DNA of 64,000 bases from Reticulitermes speratus (Eukaryota; Arthropoda; Insecta; Blattodea; Rhinotermitidae), in assembly GCA_021186555.1 (NCBI GenBank), contig JAJKFL010000006.1:4926715-4990714 (forward strand), in the 5' to 3' direction. A program made the position numbers and the translations under genes. Shown piece after piece: positions 12,601-21,147 of this stretch. Below the pieces are notes generated by a model. That model searched no databases, was not told the origin of the DNA, and was given only the letters and a program-made list of their open reading frames with translations. Positions within the stretch are counted from its first letter, which is position 1; the number at the start of each line of letters is the position of its first letter.

Positions 12601-15600
12601 AAGACTGCAACACCGTCTGTTATCTGTAGCGGCGCAGAAGGGCATCGGCTTTTCAACTGGGTTCGTAACACGTCTGATCAGCATATTAATTTCATATCTC
12701 AACATTACACCCCTGTTTTGTTACGTATATAGCGAGGGCGGAGACCGTGCTTGTGTAATGGGGTGTGGTCTGCCCTACGTGTCACCGTCTGCACGAAGTT
12801 ACGCAACCGAATTCTGCACTCTGTTGAACCTAACCTATATACGTGATTTATTTTGGACATATTTATATGAGTGTGAAACTTGGTCTCTCGTATTAAAGAA
12901 AAAAACATACGCTAAGGGTGTTTGAGAATAGGGTGCTGAAGAAGATATTTGAGCCTAATAGGGTGGAATTAACGGGGGACTGGAGGCAGTTCATGATACG
13001 GAGCTTTATAATCTGTACTCCTCACCAAACATTATTCGGGTTATAAAATCAGGAAGAATGAGGTGGTTTGGGGGCATGTGGCACGTATGGGGGAGGGACA
13101 GGTGGATACAGCAGTTTGGTGGGGGAAACCTGAGGGAAAGAGACCACTTGGAAGACCTAGGCATAGATGGGAGGATAATATTAAAATGCATACACAAGGA
13201 ATAGGTTAGGGGTGTGGACTGAATTAATCTGGCTCAGGACAGGACAAGCAGTTGCTGTTGTTAACCGTGGTCAACCTTCCGATTCCATAAAATGCGGGAA
13301 ATTTCTTTACTGCACTGTATTGAACTCGTGTAATTTGCCAGCCCCTGGTTTCTGTGCTGATTCGATGCAAGTATGACATCGAGAACATTAGATATGGCTT
13401 TCAAGAATGAAGGTTGATTCATACACGACGACACAATCTAAAATTCTTAACGTAATTTAGAAATTATATTGTCCACACTGTACCGACAAAGATAAGATAC
13501 CGTTCCGACACGACGACGCTCTCTGGCAAGAATCCCAGACTTGTCGTAACGCGTCTGTGCTTATTCGCCCTTCTGTTTGAACTGTGGATCTCACAACGTA
13601 CAGGAAGTTTACTGGGCGATAGCTGCTGTGTTTCTTTTATGTCGTTTGTGTCAAATTTCGTTGTCATGGCTGTGAAAGTGGGGAGATCTAACATCCCCTG
13701 TCGTGAGTTTGTAAAGTGTAAATCAAGCTTGAGACGAAAGACGGAAATCTTCGATTTGCAAAATTATGTGCCTGTCTTATTTAATGAGCTAACGTTATAT
13801 GTGGAATGTCGCAATGACGTTTCGAACTTTACAGGTGAAGGAGTTTGTAGAAAGAACATTCGTTGAAGGCAATGAGCTTCAGGCGTGGGCCCCTGGTGAC
13901 TGGAAGAAGAATCCGACAGTCCTGCAGAAAATCGAGACCCTGATCTCAAAGAATGGGCCAGAGACCTTAATGTTCTGTGGAAGAATCTCAGTCGAAAGAT
14001 GGCTGACGACGTCCAAAAGAACCCGGACTTGTACTCCATCATCTATGTACCCAACGGCTTTGTCGTTCCAGGCAAGTGAGCGAAGTAGGTGTAAACTCCT
14101 GAGAAACGTTCCTTCATTATTATCCATTCCCTACAGGCTTTACTGGGTTGAAAATTGAAATTTTCTGGGATGTTACACTGTGTACAAAATTCCCGATATT
14201 TTGAATGATCTTAGTGCTTTCATCTTCAGGGTCAGGCAGTCAAAGAAATCTTGAATCTTCACTTTCACCGCTGTGAGAACCTGAGATCTTCCTGTACTGG
14301 GTTAAAAAAAATATATCACATTCATTTATATTCCACTTCTTCCTGACTGACAATCATCCGAACATCCGTTGTCTTTACAAGCCTTGTAGCAAGTACAGTG
14401 ACAGCAAGAAATGCCTTGCTTCACTGTGCACAGTTTGTCACTGACTACAGTACCACAAATGGTAAAGCATGTAACCTGTATTCTTAAGGCCATGGTTCAG
14501 GTTTTAGCTTAGAGTTCAGCTTTTGTAATTGAGTTTTTTTTTTTGGTAATTCTTGTCTCCTCAGTAAGGTGCCAGGGTAGTATCTTGATGTGGGCCCCGA
14601 CCATTTCCCTTCCTGTCGATGCCCTTCGTTACTTCAGCAATCCACTCGATGCCAAATAAACACTGAAGTGCATACACATAAATAGATTGTTCCACGATGC
14701 TGGTTGCTTATACATCTTGGCTAAAGGCAACAAGAATTTGTGAGGGTCAGCATGATGTAAAGCAGCAGTTTGGAAGGCTCTGTTGAAGGATAAATTTTTG
14801 GTTTGGTTTGCTTTCTGCACGACTCTTTAAAGGTCTCTTTTGTAAATACACTTTTCAGGGCCTCTTGCTATTTTGTAGTTACCTCTTCAGGGACTTCTGT
14901 CCTGTGAATTGTTGCCATTTGCATGGACTGTATTTCCCATTTGCCCAATTAGGGCCCTGTCCCTTCTCCCCATCCGTGGCTGTGATTGGCCACTCCACTT
15001 CTTGCTGGTCAATTCTCCCCTCCGTCACGATTCCTATACAACTTGCCGCTTTACCTGCTTGGATAACTTCTGCCCTGAAGATGGAAGCAGTATGTTCCTC
15101 CGAAACCTTAATTAGCAACAACCAGCGTCCACGGACTCATAACCCAGATGACCAGAATATGACTGATGTCATAATGACGACTTAGAAGACTGATGTATTC
15201 TGGGATGTGACGCTGTGTAGTATGGTAGAAGTGGACCAATGTTTCAGAGGAGCCCTGGCTGCTGTATGTCAGGGTAGTACGATACGGCGTCTCGTCCCAG
15301 AAGACACAAGTTTTCACTTCAGTTCGCATATACACAATTCTGGGTCAGGTCATGCTGGAATTAGCTGTAACAAGCCTGTGAGTTATGTACTGAAATAATT
15401 GTTGTAAGAGTTTGTTTACATCATAAATACCATAAGAAATATATGATAACCCAATTAAGTGCTGAGGATAGTATCAGAATGGTCAATAAGCTGCATAACT
15501 TGCCTGTATCCCTTTAAAATAAACTCAACAATTCCAGATTATTACATACCGTGCAGGAGACGTATGCTGTGAACCATTGAACTGCTGCTCTGTACAGTAT

Positions 15601-18600
15601 GGATTGTGGAGTCAGGAATATGATCCTTGAAATGACCAGAGCTGTGTGTCACGTTTCTTTATAAAACACAGAAATTAAAGTGTTCCAAAAATGGCTTCCC
15701 TGTCCATTCTGTTTTTTTGTAACAATTCTTCGTACTTCCCTTTGTGTAAACCGTAATGTCACTTGTAAAACATTAATGATCTGTGCTTATTCGGTTGCCA
15801 CAGGTGGAAGGTTTAGAGAATTCTACTATTGGGACACCTACTGGATCATACAAGGCCTGCTGCTGTCTGAAATGTATGACACAACACGAGGCATATTGGA
15901 GAACTTCCTGTCTATGGTTGATAAATACGGTTTTGTGCCTAATGGAGGGCGAGTGTATTATGTCCAGCGATCTCAGCCTCCACTCCTGATACCCATGGTG
16001 GACAGCTATGTGACTCAAACTCGTAACATAACCTTCCTTAAAAACAACATTAACCTGCTGGAGAAAGAGTTTCAGTTCTGGGTGACTAACCGAACCGTGA
16101 CCGTCAAGAAAAACGGCCAACGAATACAAACTGGCTCGGTACTATGCCCGTCACAAGGCCCGCGGCCAGAGTCCTACAGGTACTGACGGTAGAACAGCAT
16201 CTAATAAAACGTACATACAGGGTGTTCATTTTATTACCCTAACCTAACTTCACAGTCTCCAAAGTCTGTATGTGGATGATGGAATTTTTCACGTGTAGGT
16301 ATCCAGAAACTTAAAACATCCATGGTGGAATAATTTGTTGAATTGACAACCAAGCATGTGGACAGTTGTCTTTTGTTTGTTGCATTATGATTCATTGCAG
16401 TGTGCAGATGGGTCTTACCTCTGAGCAAAGAATTTTCATAGAGCATTATATTGTCAGCAGATCATTTGTAATATACAGGAATACTTGTAGTATTGTGCTC
16501 TGTTGATATGTTGAGTGCTCTAAAATGGCAGGATGCCTTTTAAAATGAACACACATATATGAAATTAAGAGAAACACTGATGTGAGAGGAGTATGATTTC
16601 CATGGCAACTGGCTGTGCCATGGCTCAGGTGGTTAGTTGCCTGCCTCTCACCGCAGGGGCCTGGGCTTGATCCCAGGCCAGTCTGTACGGAATTTGTGGT
16701 GAACAGAGTGGCACTTGGAGAGGCTTTCTTCCAAGTATTTTAGTTTTTCCCTGTCAGTGTCATTCCACGAATGCTTCATACTCATATTCATTCTTCCACC
16801 ACTGATGCTATATAATCTTAACAATTAACAACATGGTTACATTTAGCACTTCTCTTTTTTGCTGTCTACAGCAATTTCCCAGCCACAGTAGCATAGCATA
16901 GGCCATTATTCTGTATGGGATTTTTGGTACCCAAAGCGGCGCTGGCATAGATTTTCCTTGGAGCAGCTCTGTTATCATTCCACCAATGCTCGATACTCAG
17001 CCATCATCAGGCCTGCTATAATAGGTCCATTTGAGGTCAGAATACCGAGGGACTGAGTCTCAGTCCACTATCAAAAGAATGAAGTTGTAAGGCAATGCAT
17101 CCAGCTTCTCTTCTGTAGCTTACCCAACATTTAGTAAACACTTGGTCTTATGGCAAAACCCTTGCAATAATTCAGTGGGGCAATGCAGGCTGACCAGATA
17201 TGTCATGGATTATACATGCATAGCTTACAGATGTAAATTTTTTATATATTTTTTTATTGAGGGTGGGTATTTTTGATGGAGTTTGTTTCCAAAGGCAAAA
17301 AATGTTACATGTCTACAGAAATTTGATAGATTCTTTTCTCAACAGTTTCCCATTAAAATTTCAACTGGGTTTAAATTGATGGCAAAAACTAATAGTAGTT
17401 TAAGAAGCATATAGACAATGTTTTTCACCAACTAAATGCACCTGTTTATAAAAACACTAATATATTCTAAAAATGTTTGATAAAAAGCCCCGACATGTTT
17501 CGGCTCATCAATGAGCCATCCTCAGGGGGTCACAACTGTCTGTTCTCAAAACACGTACATATGTTAGTCCTCTGTAGAGGTATATGGTCAACGTCTTATC
17601 TCACCACTCTTATCTTATTTTATCACTCTGTCAATCGATATATTTTAAAAACACTCCCTATAGGTTATGCACTCATATTATTGCATCACTTACACACTCA
17701 TTATGTTTGTAGTGTACTCTAGTGATGCAATAATATAGTGCATAACCTATAGGAAATGTTTTTAAAATATATCGATTGACAGAGTGATAAAATAAGATAA
17801 GAGTGGTGAGATAGACGTTGACCATATACCTCTACAGAGGACTAACATATGTATGTGTTTTGAGAACAGACAGTTGTGACCCCCTGAGGATGGCTCATTG
17901 GTGAGCCGAAACATGTCGGGGCTTTTTATCAAACATTTTTAGAATATTTTAGTGTTTTTATAAACAGGTGCATTTAGTTGGTGAAAAACATTGTCTATAC
18001 TCGAAAAATGCACGGTGAAAATAGAATAAAGTAAGAAGCATATGTATCACTCTTGCAGCGAGGATTACAATCATGCAGAAATGCTTCCATCTGAGAAGGA
18101 AAAGGAGGACTTCTACATCAACATAAAGTCTGCAGCTGAGTCAGGCTGGGACTTCTCTAGTCGGTGGTTCATATCCAATGGAACAGATAATGGTAAGATC
18201 AAGGTTTGGCATAGACTGGCTGACATGCATAGAAATTGGATATCACAGAATCAGGAGAAGCCTTCTGGGCTGTTACATCATCTCGACTAGTAAATAGTTA
18301 GTGGCCCAGAAGGCTTATATCTTCAGTAACACTGTTGTGAGAACCTTGATCTCACAGGTAGAAGCTAATTCAAAAATTTGTCTTTTGGCCCAGCAAGAAC
18401 TCTTCCTGGGTCTCAGTATATATATTCTGTCACATTGTGCAGTTATCAAAGATGTGTGAATGAATATCTTCTGTGATGGGCCTGACAGTGTTAAGCATAG
18501 AGACTAGTTGCCAAAGTTTGCATACAGCAGTGTTCATAGTTGTGTCTGTGCTTTATACATTGATGCTCAGGACCTCAGTATTGCATTGAATGATAGTAAA

Positions 18601-21147
18601 CTGGAAGGGATGTGGGAGGAAGTGGTCATGGCCCATTTTGAGACACTATCCTGGCATTTGTTTGGAAAAATTGAAGAAGATAACTGGAAGTCTGAGTCGG
18701 GATAGTCAGTGTCATAGTCAAAATTAAAACTGAATACAGGTTAGAAGCATTACTGTTTGTGTCACCTTGTTTGCTCATGCTGCTCTTGTTATGTTATGTT
18801 ACAGGATATCTGCTTGACATTGACACAAAAAACATCATCCCAGTCGACCTGAACTCTTTTCTGTACTGGGATGCATTCCTCCTTGCAAAGTTCTACAAAG
18901 AGTTGGGAAATCTTGAAAAGTCTCGGCATTATAATGATGTGGCAGAGCAATGGAAGGCAGCAGTGACTGCTGTACATTGGAATGAAAGCACTGGAACCTG
19001 GCTAGACTATGATATTCGAAACAACAAACCCAGAGATTACTTCTTCCCATCCAACTTGGCACCATTGTGGACACAATGTTATAATACAGTAAGAAGTACA
19101 ATAAATTAACTTGCATACTGCATTATATCCATGAGTCTTGACATACGAGTATAACAGGCACTGTGAAGTGTCTCCACATCTCCCGTGAACTGTCACACTT
19201 CCACCTCCAGTGTCATCGTCATCAGTGGCACTACAGCCCTAAGTGCATTTTCACCTCTTCTAGGATTCTCCACCATCTGTCTCTATCGTCACCTTCTCTC
19301 CTCCAGTGTCTAACACTCGCCTTTCTGAAATCATTATTCACAACATCAACCCATTTTACTTTGTGTCTTCCTACTCTTCTTTTCCCTTCTGAATTATAAT
19401 TCATAATTCTCTTTGGCATTTCACAAAACTCACCAAGCTTTGGGCTTAGGTTCATGAGAAGTGCTGCAGTTGGTAAAACCATGATTGGTAACACCAAAGC
19501 TTAATGGTAAATTTAGATTGAAGGGAACTGTGACTCCTGTTAACACTGTCTAAAACCTAAGCTGAATGTTGCTCAACACCGGAAGTATTTAATAAAGTTA
19601 GACATAAAATACGAGTATATAAAAGCATTACTAAGTTCTGCACCATAACAGTAAGCTGAAAGCTCAAAAATTGGTTTCAGATGGCATTCTTGCAGATATA
19701 TAAAATCAAATACTGGATACACATAGAAACCTGTGCATAATTTAAGCCATACTGATAAAACTACAGCTGGTAGAGGGAATGCTGTAATATGAATGTGCTA
19801 TAGTTTACAGCTCTCCAGCCTGTTTCTCCCTGAAGGCTATCAATGTAATTTACATTTTAAGATTCAAGCCTATGGGATGTAACTCTTTGTTGCTGGGGAA
19901 CCTCTCACCCAACAACACAGCGTCATAGCCCAGAAGACTTGAATCTTCAGCAGTACCATTGTGAGAAACTCAAATCTCATAATTTATATTTTCCAGTCAC
20001 TTGCAGGACACTATGCCAGCAAAACAGTAAATTACATTAAAGATGAAGCAATTCGCAACTACTTAGGGGGCATACCAACATCACTGGAACTGTCAACTGA
20101 GCAATGGGACTTCCCCAATGCATGGCCACCTCTGCAGATCATTGTTATACAAGGACTTATATACACAAATGATAGAGACGCTAATAATTTGGCTTATGAA
20201 TTGGCACAAAACTGGGTACATGCAAATCATAAGGGTTATCTTGATACTAAAGAGATGTTTGAAAAGGTAAGAATAAGATATTTTTCTTGAATTTGCTTCA
20301 TACTTTTAATTCTCTAGCATCAGTAATACGAATGGGGGGAGCCATGCGATCCCCTGAGGTCAGTGCAGTCGTAGCCCCACATAACATAAGGTTCTGAAAT
20401 GTTGTGTGCAAAAAGATCTTAAAAATTGATGCAGCTTTTGTTAAGGTAACATTTTAGAGAAATGTAAAATGAGAACACTGCATTCATATGAAGCTTACAC
20501 GTATGCTAGTGTTTTGAAAAGTAGGCATCATAAAATTCTCTCCAGTTTTGAATCACACATTATATGATCTGCACCAGCTCAGCAGTAAGCCCTAGTATGA
20601 ACTGTTGCCACAGTGACCAGTAAAGAACTGACTGAATGAGACTGTGTAATAGAGTTATTTAGAAATACGGAAGACCATGACAGAGTTTATTTACTTACTT
20701 ATTCTTGGTTTATACAATGACACCTTCAGCTGTTGATAGTAGTGTCAGATGAGGTGAAAATTGGTAAAAAAAATGAATTGGAAAGGATGTAGAAGGCTGT
20801 GGTCATGGCATTAATCTACGGTTCAGTTAAGGCAAAAAAGACAATATTCATATAATTTCAGTCTTGCTGTAAGAAATGTATTATCTTCTTGGAGTTGAGG
20901 TTACTGACCCCTTTTTTGACATATTCATACATACATACATATATGAGGAACTCTTGGTTATTCTGAAACACCACTGTTGTATTCACAGTATGATGCAGAG
21001 AATCCTGGAAAATATGGAGGTGGAGGGGAGTACACAGTACAGTCAGGATTTGGTTGGACAAATGGTGTTATAATGGAGCTGCTAAACACGTATGGATCAG
21101 TCCTGACCTCAGCAAAGAGTCGCCGTACACGCTACCGCAAGAAGTAA
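478..21147 (+). CDS. Treh: Trehalase (alpha,alpha-trehalase, GH37), 5'-partial, 7 exons
   Basis: Hydrolyses trehalose, the main insect blood sugar, to two glucoses. Exons: 478-643, 13835-14071, 15804-16179, 18059-18192, 18805-19088, 19997-20266, 20989-21147; about 542 codons are visible. Both GH37 signatures are present: [15 protein letters not shown] across the second and third exons, and [10 protein letters not shown]. The family's catalytic Asp lies in SGWDFS (fourth exon) and the Glu in [17 protein letters not shown] (last exon). The N-terminus with any signal peptide is outside the window. The C-terminus is short and basic (SRRTRYRKK) with no membrane segment, so the soluble Treh-1 type is likelier than membrane-bound Treh-2. 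All splice phases agree. Three one-base frame breaks are seen: near 13933, near 16119 and near 16147. They look like sequence errors, although pseudogenisation is not excluded. The donor at 14072 is GC. Confidence 0.93.
1291..1503 (-). mobile_element. Fold-back hammerhead element E1 with 13-bp target duplication
   Basis: ATGTAAAGTTGTT occurs at 1291-1303 and 1491-1503, bounding a palindrome whose arms include GGGTTGTTGCCCGGCGTCA on the left and its complement on the right. The centre carries a minus-strand hammerhead core: CTGAAGA (1381-1387 complement) and GAAAC (1356-1360 complement), then GTT. The right tail after the palindrome resembles the tail of the element at 61743-61972. It has no coding capacity. 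Confidence 0.8.
1349..1390 (-). ncRNA. Hammerhead ribozyme core (type I-like, weak stem I)
   Basis: Read on the minus strand: CTGAAGA, a stem II opening GGGA and closing TCCC, GAAAC, a short stem III (AC/GT), then GTT as the cleavage triplet. The catalytic-core consensus is complete, but stem I pairing is poor, so activity is doubtful. Confidence 0.55.
1640..1770 (-). mobile_element. tRNA-derived SINE fragment
   Basis: On the minus strand the head reads GCCGAGGTAGCTCAAT (box A-like), followed by CATTCGATTCCCGGC (box B-like). The body after it (GGTCTGGACTGC, GGGTGGGGCCCC on plus) is shared with the SINE copies at 10335, 25095, 48600 and 55755. It is truncated. Confidence 0.65.
2045..2165 (-). 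mobile_element. SINE fragment of the GCCATGGCTCAGG family
   Basis: The plus-strand text matches the body of the copy at 47575-47755 (ACTGAAG, GAAAAACCTGTC, GCCACTT, CACAAATCCCACATGGA). The tRNA-like head is missing here, cut near the junction with the LINE at about 2165. Confidence 0.55.
2197..2557 (-). pseudogene. Retrotransposon ORF C-terminal fragment
   Basis: Encodes the C-terminal domain of an RTE-like reverse transcriptase. Recognisable pieces are [36 protein letters not shown] and [19 protein letters not shown], in the order usual for this family. It is open for about 120 codons to the stop at 2197. It joins directly to the first unit of the 53-bp array. Confidence 0.8.
2558..5361. 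repeat. 53-bp minisatellite, about 53 copies, born from retrotransposon coding sequence
   Basis: The unit starts TGCCTTCCCAATGTCCA and repeats every 53 bp. The first start is at 2558 and the last at 5314, exactly 52 periods, so there are no net indels. The reverse complement of one unit reads [17 protein letters not shown], a conserved motif of the surrounding LINE. Since 53 is not a multiple of 3, amplification broke the ORF. Variant units recur 1060 bp apart (20 units; for example GCCTTACC at 3937 and 4997), showing a second-level segmental duplication. Confidence 0.95.
5365..5705 (-). pseudogene. Retrotransposon reverse-transcriptase fragment
   Basis: On the minus strand: [41 protein letters not shown], stop, then [10 protein letters not shown] and VEEFCYLGS. 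The family's FADD catalytic box reads FEND here, losing one catalytic Asp. About 60 residues expected between YLGS and YVWSV are missing where the minisatellite begins. Confidence 0.8.
5985..6480. mobile_element. hAT-type MITE with 8-bp target duplication
   Basis: GCCTTGTT flanks the element at 5985-5992 and 6473-6480. Terminal inverted repeats are CAGTGGCGGACTGG at 5993 and CCAGTCTGCCACTG ending 6472. An 8-bp duplication and CAG-starting ends are hAT hallmarks. The interior is AT-rich and non-coding. It splits the C-terminal part of the TBC1D7 pseudogene. Confidence 0.88.
6807..7041 (-). mobile_element. Fold-back hammerhead element E2 with 12-bp target duplication
   Basis: ACTGTAGAATTT at 6807-6818 is repeated at 7030-7041. 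Between them is a near-perfect palindrome of about 75-bp arms (ATAAAACACCAACAAAATGC on the left, complement on the right) with a single hammerhead core in the loop. The right tail AAAATGCACGGTGAA is shared with the elements at 17413, 37255, 42192 and 54690. It interrupts the TBC1D7 pseudogene exactly in FYS|DVPK. Confidence 0.88.
6881..6924 (-). ncRNA. Hammerhead ribozyme, type I
   Basis: Minus strand: stem I ACCC, CTGATGA, stem II GGCTC/GAGCT (last pair G-T), GAAAC, stem III palindrome ACGCGT, cleavage triplet GTA with predicted scission between 6888 and 6887, then stem I GGGT. All invariant core bases are present. Confidence 0.75.
7080..7158. mobile_element. Short Tc1/mariner-type MITE
   Basis: A 79-bp element with imperfect inverted ends CAGGGTATACACAAAAGAAT and ATTCGTTTGTGTATATCTTG, flanked by TA on both sides. 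The internal arms carry GGTGCGGTTT and its complement. It sits in the TBC1D7 pseudogene between VFDDNVD and WISKG. Confidence 0.75.
7977..8035 (-). mobile_element. SINE head fragment (GCCATGGCTCAGG family)
   Basis: The minus strand reads GTGCCATGGCTCAGGCGGTTAGTC then CCTCTCACCGCGG, the tRNA-like head of the copy at 16605-16830. Only the head is recognisable. Confidence 0.6.
8100..8300 (+). mobile_element. Old palindromic repeat with a hammerhead-like core
   Basis: It contains CTTGTGACGCCGTGTA, related to the arm CTTCTGGGATGTGACACCGTG seen elsewhere. It is followed by CTGAAGATGGAGG at 8227 and GAAAC at 8254, then GTA at 8263. The core blocks are intact, but stem II (GGAGG opposite ACTGC) no longer pairs. 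It is probably an inactive relic. Confidence 0.5.
8409..9170. repeat. 40-bp minisatellite, about 19 copies
   Basis: The unit CGTGTGGACAGAGTGGCCTG + CAGACGTTAAATCCACATAA repeats at 8409, 8449 and onward to 9170. Divergence is low apart from one small insertion near 8842-8850. Each unit contains CTGCAG. It is intronic in trehalase. Confidence 0.95.
9171..10334. other. No gene recognised
   Basis: Intronic sequence without recognisable exons. Near 9860-9975 there are degraded pieces resembling the CTTCTGGGATGTGACACCGTG palindrome family (ACCAGACTACACGGTGTTAT; CCCGAAGATTCTGG). Nothing else could be assigned. Confidence 0.5.
10335..10560 (-). mobile_element. tRNA-derived SINE
   Basis: On the minus strand a box B-like GGGTTCGAACCCCGG follows a GTCGCTATAGCGACTCGC head. 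The body (GACCGGCCCTGGGTCCCACC) is shared with copies at 25095, 48600 and 55755. It is well preserved. Confidence 0.75.
10874..11250. mobile_element. Tigger/pogo-like MITE
   Basis: Terminal inverted repeats CAGTGATACCTCGGCTAACG at 10874 and CGTTAGCCGAGGTATCACTG ending 11250, flanked by TA duplications. TAACGA/TCGTTA subterminal repeats occur inside. At 377 bp it carries no transposase. TA targets and these ends fit the pogo/Tigger group. Confidence 0.85.
11251..12056. other. Unassigned, relatively GC-rich stretch, includes a decayed fold-back half
   Basis: Open frames overlap on both strands between 11171 and 11864 but match no family I recognise. From about 11850 the sequence holds CACCAACAAATG and a minus-strand hammerhead-like core, marking a one-sided remnant of the fold-back family. 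Confidence 0.45.
11886..11928 (-). ncRNA. Degenerate hammerhead ribozyme
   Basis: Minus strand: CCCC, CTGATGA, stem II GACAAA/TTTGTC, GAAGC (A15.1 replaced by G), stem III CATATG, then GTA and GGGG. Stems I and II pair fully; the GAAGC change allows only a wobble at 15.1-16.1. Confidence 0.5.
12057..12333 (-). mobile_element. tRNA-derived SINE, head truncated
   Basis: It begins with AAAGCAATCCCATTACAG, the 3' end of the SINE family at 51536 and 59988. It runs to GGGAATCGAACCCGCGACCT (box B complement) and stops before box A. Confidence 0.75.
12860..13325 (+). pseudogene. Non-LTR retrotransposon C-terminal fragment
   Basis: Broken plus-strand frames read [35 protein letters not shown], then [20 protein letters not shown] and KMHTQGIG. 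This is the C-terminal tail of jockey/CR1-like reverse transcriptases. It has several stops and frameshifts. Further copies of the family lie at 28805, 48850, 51050 and 52230. Confidence 0.75.
13835..14071 (+). CDS. Treh: Trehalase exon with one-base frame break and GC donor
   Basis: The acceptor ACTTTACAG ends at 13834. It encodes [33 protein letters not shown], then in another frame [19 protein letters not shown] and [13 protein letters not shown]. The switch at AAAATCGAGACC (about 13933) is explained by one missing base: expected length is 1 mod 3 and 237 is 0 mod 3. The donor is G|GCAAGT, the only one that preserves PGGRF with the next exon. Confidence 0.88.
14072..14077 (+). promoter_or_regulatory. 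Treh: Non-canonical GC-AG splice donor
   Basis: The exon ends CCAG and continues GCAAGT, the strong consensus for GC donors. The nearby GT at 14076 would give PGK then a stop in the next exon. Only the GC donor yields the invariant PGGRF motif. Confidence 0.8.
15060..15310 (+). mobile_element. Palindromic repeat with hammerhead-like core
   Basis: CTGAAGATGGAAGCAGTATG at 15075, CCTCC, then GAAAC at 15102. It is followed by arm-like ATTCTGGGATGTGACGCTGT at 15195 and TCCCAGAAGACACAAG near 15295. It belongs to the CTTCTGGGATGTGACACCGTG palindrome family. The core bases up to GAAAC are kept, but the cleavage side is eroded. Confidence 0.5.
15804..16179 (+). CDS. Treh: Trehalase exon with GH37 signature 1 and two compensating frame breaks
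   Basis: The acceptor GTTGCCACAG ends at 15803 and the donor GTACTG starts at 16180. It encodes [39 protein letters not shown] and [10 protein letters not shown]. Between VKKNGQ (about 16119) and PSQGPRP (about 16147) the conserved EYKLARYYA is readable only in another frame. One extra base and one missing base (CCC for CCCC) explain this. Exon length stays consistent with both neighbours. Confidence 0.9.
16605..16830 (+). mobile_element. tRNA-derived SINE (GCCATGGCTCAGG family)
   Basis: Head GTGCCATGGCTCAGGTGGTT, box B-like GGGCTTGATCCCAGGCC, and a body with GTGGCACTTGG and CTGTCAGTGTCATTCC. It is the most complete plus-strand copy here. Confidence 0.7.
17488..17529 (-). ncRNA. Hammerhead ribozyme, type I (left arm of E3)
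   Basis: Minus strand: CCCC, CTGAGGA, stem II GGCTCA-TTGA-TGAGCC, GAAAC, stem III ACATGT, GTC, GGGG. Predicted scission is after the base complementary to 17492. All core positions fit the consensus. Confidence 0.8.
17880..17921 (+). ncRNA. Hammerhead ribozyme, type I (right arm of E3)
   Basis: CCCC (17880-17883), CTGAGGA (17884-17890), stem II GGCTCA/TGAGCC, GAAAC (17908-17912), stem III ACATGT, cleavage triplet GTC with predicted scission between 17917 and 17918, then GGGG (17918-17921). It is in the sense orientation inside the trehalase intron, 141 nt upstream of the acceptor. Confidence 0.83.
18059..18192 (+). CDS. Treh: Trehalase exon with catalytic Asp motif
   Basis: The acceptor CTCTTGCAG ends at 18058 and the donor GTAAGA starts at 18193. 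It encodes [20 protein letters not shown] and [25 protein letters not shown] contains the Asp that is the general acid in GH37 enzymes. Confidence 0.93.
18805..19088 (+). CDS. Treh: Trehalase exon
   Basis: The acceptor TATGTTACAG ends at 18804 and the donor GTAAGA starts at 19089. It encodes [36 protein letters not shown] and [16 protein letters not shown], all conserved in insect trehalases. Frame intact. Confidence 0.93.
19195..19497 (-). pseudogene. Non-LTR retrotransposon 3' fragment
   Basis: Minus-strand frame [20 protein letters not shown] then [20 protein letters not shown] ends HLGL. This is the usual C-terminus of a LINE ORF (GRP-x-RW ... DRDRWRRI-x-EEAK). About 88 codons remain open. 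A related fragment lies at 35640-35880. Confidence 0.7.
19997..20266 (+). CDS. Treh: Trehalase exon with GH37 signature 2
   Basis: The acceptor TATTTTCCAG ends at 19996 and the donor GTAAGA starts at 20267. It is exactly 90 codons in phase 0. It encodes [37 protein letters not shown] and a helical stretch ending TKEMFEK. Confidence 0.94.
20989..21147 (+). CDS. Treh: Trehalase terminal exon
   Basis: The acceptor TATTCACAG ends at 20988. It encodes [37 protein letters not shown] and a basic tail RRTRYRKK to the TAA at 21145. It contains the glycine-rich loop and catalytic Glu. No transmembrane or GPI-type tail follows. Confidence 0.93.
   Translation, partial: YDAENPGKYGGGGEYTVQSGFGWTNGVIMELLNTYGSVLTSAKSRRTRYRKK

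Larger units (their letters stand above)
17401..18043 (+). mobile_element. Fold-back hammerhead element E3 with two opposed ribozymes
   Basis: TAAGAAGCATAT is duplicated at 17401-17412 and 18032-18043. The 619-bp element is a long palindrome with arms of roughly 300 bp (ACCAACTAAATGCACCTG on the left, CAGGTGCATTTAGTTGGT on the right) and the tail AAAATGCACGGTGAAA. Each arm carries a hammerhead core, minus on the left and plus on the right. The right target repeat ends 15 nt before the acceptor AG of the next trehalase exon. Confidence 0.9.

Noticed and set aside
16980..17020. CTGATGA near 17008 on the minus strand as another hammerhead
   Set aside because: No GAAA or cleavage triplet follows in the right order; the surrounding text is SINE body.
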